Source: Kiritimatiellia bacterium
GTDB taxonomy: Bacteria; Verrucomicrobiota; Kiritimatiellia; RFP12; UBA1067
Direction of reading: 5' to 3'
Assembly (NCBI GenBank): GCA_024405335.1
Contig: JAKSOX010000122.1
Span: forward strand, 1 to 6,152
DNA length: 6,152 bases
Below are positions 5,081 through 6,152 of this stretch, one piece after another (the stretch's first letter is position 1; the number at the start of each line of letters is the position of its first letter). The notes beneath the pieces were generated by a model. The model was not told the origin of the DNA, searched no databases, and saw nothing but the letters and a program-made list of their open reading frames with translations. The translations under genes and the position numbers were made by a program.

Positions 5081-6152
5081 ATGAACAACCTGACGGCGGA
5101 CGAACTGAGAGAAACGTATCTTTCCTTCTTCGAATCGAAGGGCCACGCGCGCATTCCCGGTGCGAGCGTGATTCCCGAAAACGACCCCACGGTGCTCTTC
5201 ACCACGGCCGGCATGCATCCGTTGGTGCCGTACCTCATGGGCGCCATGGAGCATCCCGCGGGAACGCGCCTCACCGACGTGCAGAAGTGCGTCCGCACGG
5301 GCGACATCGACGAAGTCGGCGACGCCGCGCACCTCACGTTCTTCGAAATGCTCGGCAACTGGTCGCTGAACGACTACTTCAAGAAGGAGGCGATTTCCTG
5401 GAGCTTCGAGTTCCTCACCACGAAACTCGGCTTCAAGCCCGAGCAGCTCAACGTCACGGTGTTCCGCGGCGAGGGCAACGAGGGCGAGGACGGATACATC
5501 CCGGCGGACGAAGAGGCCGTGGCGATCTGGAAGTCGCTCGGCATTCCCGACGAGCGCATCTTCCGCCTGCCGCGCGAGGACAACTGGTGGGGTCCGGCCG
5601 GCACCACGGGTCCGTGCGGTCCAGACACCGAGATGTTCATCGACACGGGCAAGGAAAAGTGCGGCCCCGGCTGCCGTCCCGGTTGCCACTGCGGGAAGTA
5701 CGTCGAAATCTGGAACGACGTGTTCATGCAGTACAACAAGAACGAAGAAGGCAAGTTCGTTCCGCTGGGGCGGCACAACGTGGACACCGGCATGGGCGTC
5801 GAGCGCACGATCTGCATGATGTCGGGCGCGCCCACGGTGTACGACACGGAAATCTTCGCGCCGATCATGGCCAAGATCGACGAGCTCGCGAACGTGCCCG
5901 GGGGCATGGATCCAGCGGACGTCCTCAAGGCGCGGCGCGTGATCGCGGACCACATGCGCACGGCCACGTTCATCCTGTGCGACCCCAAGGGCGGCGTGAA
6001 GCCCGGCAACGTGGGCGCGAACTACGTGCTTCGCCGGCTCATCCGCCGCGCGGTGCGTTTCGCCCGCATGATCGGCATCGCGCCCGGTTTCACGGTGAAG
6101 CTCGCCGAGACGATCTGCGAGAAATACAGGCACGTGTATCCCGAACTCAAGG
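5081..6152 (+). CDS. alaS: Alanine--tRNA ligase, N-terminal part (runs off right edge)
   Basis: The frame is open from ATG 5081 to the window end (357 codons plus one base). AlaRS charges tRNA-Ala with alanine in the cytoplasm. The class II catalytic core is clear: IPENDPTVLFTTAGM (31-45), VQKCVRTGDIDEVGD (67-81), motif 2 as TFFEMLGNWSLNDYFKKEAI (86-105), GPCGPDTEMF, EIWNDVFMQYNK, motif 3 as DTGMGVER (235-242), then ADHMRTATFILCD and GANYVLRRLIRRAVRFAR in the tRNA-recognition region. The editing and C-Ala domains would lie beyond the window, since AlaRS is usually about 870 residues. A cysteine cluster of the form CX3CX3CXC (C194, C198, C202, C204) sits between GPCGPDTEMF and the EIWN motif, where E. 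coli-type AlaRS has an acidic loop. I recall similar cysteines in the GPCGPDTE subtype of AlaRS. AAAGG at 5064-5068 is the probable ribosome site, 12 nt before the ATG. The gene has its own promoter. Confidence 0.98.
   Translation, partial: MNNLTADELRETYLSFFESKGHARIPGASVIPENDPTVLFTTAGMHPLVPYLMGAMEHPAGTRLTDVQKCVRTGDIDEVGDAAHLTFFEMLGNWSLNDYFKKEAISWSFEFLTTKLGFKPEQLNVTVFRGEGNEGEDGYIPADEEAVAIWKSLGIPDERIFRLPREDNWWGPAGTTGPCGPDTEMFIDTGKEKCGPGCRPGCHCGKYVEIWNDVFMQYNKNEEGKFVPLGRHNVDTGMGVERTICMMSGAPTVYDTEIFAPIMAKIDELANVPGGMDPADVLKARRVIADHMRTATFILCDPKGGVKPGNVGANYVLRRLIRRAVRFARMIGIAPGFTVKLAETICEKYRHVYPELK

Noticed and set aside
5060..6133. A 357-codon minus-strand frame opposite alaS
   Set aside because: The plus strand is unmistakably AlaRS; the antisense frame is His/Arg/Val-rich with no domain.

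Overview
The window is about 6.2 kb of GC-rich, densely coding bacterial chromosome with five protein genes. No rRNA, tRNA, CRISPR array or mobile element is visible. The gene content suggests an anaerobe: a signalling gene set of the kind found beside electron-bifurcating [FeFe]-hydrogenase genes, plus a large secreted glycoside-hydrolase-like protein. I lean towards the PVC group (Kiritimatiellota/Lentisphaerota type), but this is an impression from protein style, not a proof. The promoters visible here have the sigma-70 extended -10 form (TGnTATAnT).

Layout. Positions 1-1121 (minus strand) hold a PHP-family metal-dependent phosphoesterase gene, followed by a small DRTGG-domain gene cut by the left edge. 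A 41-bp divergent intergenic region (1122-1162) carries promoter signals in both directions. Positions 1163-2544 (plus strand) hold a second, diverged DRTGG-domain gene and, 2 nt after its stop, a GTG-started gene for a protein with two CBS domains and a C-terminal RsbW/SpoIIAB-like (GHKL) ATPase domain. Positions 2576-4921 (plus) encode a 781-residue exported protein with a GH5-like (beta/alpha)8-barrel region flanked by beta-rich regions. It keeps a candidate nucleophile glutamate but appears to lack the acid/base glutamate. Positions 4922-5080 form an intergenic region with a consensus extended -10 promoter. Positions 5081-6152 (plus) hold the 5' third or more of alaS, running off the right edge.

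How the genes fit together. The four genes in 1-2544 (two DRTGG proteins, PHP, CBS-ATPase) look like one functional unit split over a divergent promoter. As I recall, these families cluster with NuoE/NuoF-like and HydA-type hydrogenase subunit genes in clostridia and relatives. Their exact job is not settled, but sensing of adenylate or redox state and control of hydrogenase expression or assembly is a reasonable inference. The hydrogenase genes, if present, would lie left of the window, downstream of the partial DRTGG gene. The glycoside-hydrolase-like gene and alaS appear unrelated to this unit; alaS has its own promoter.
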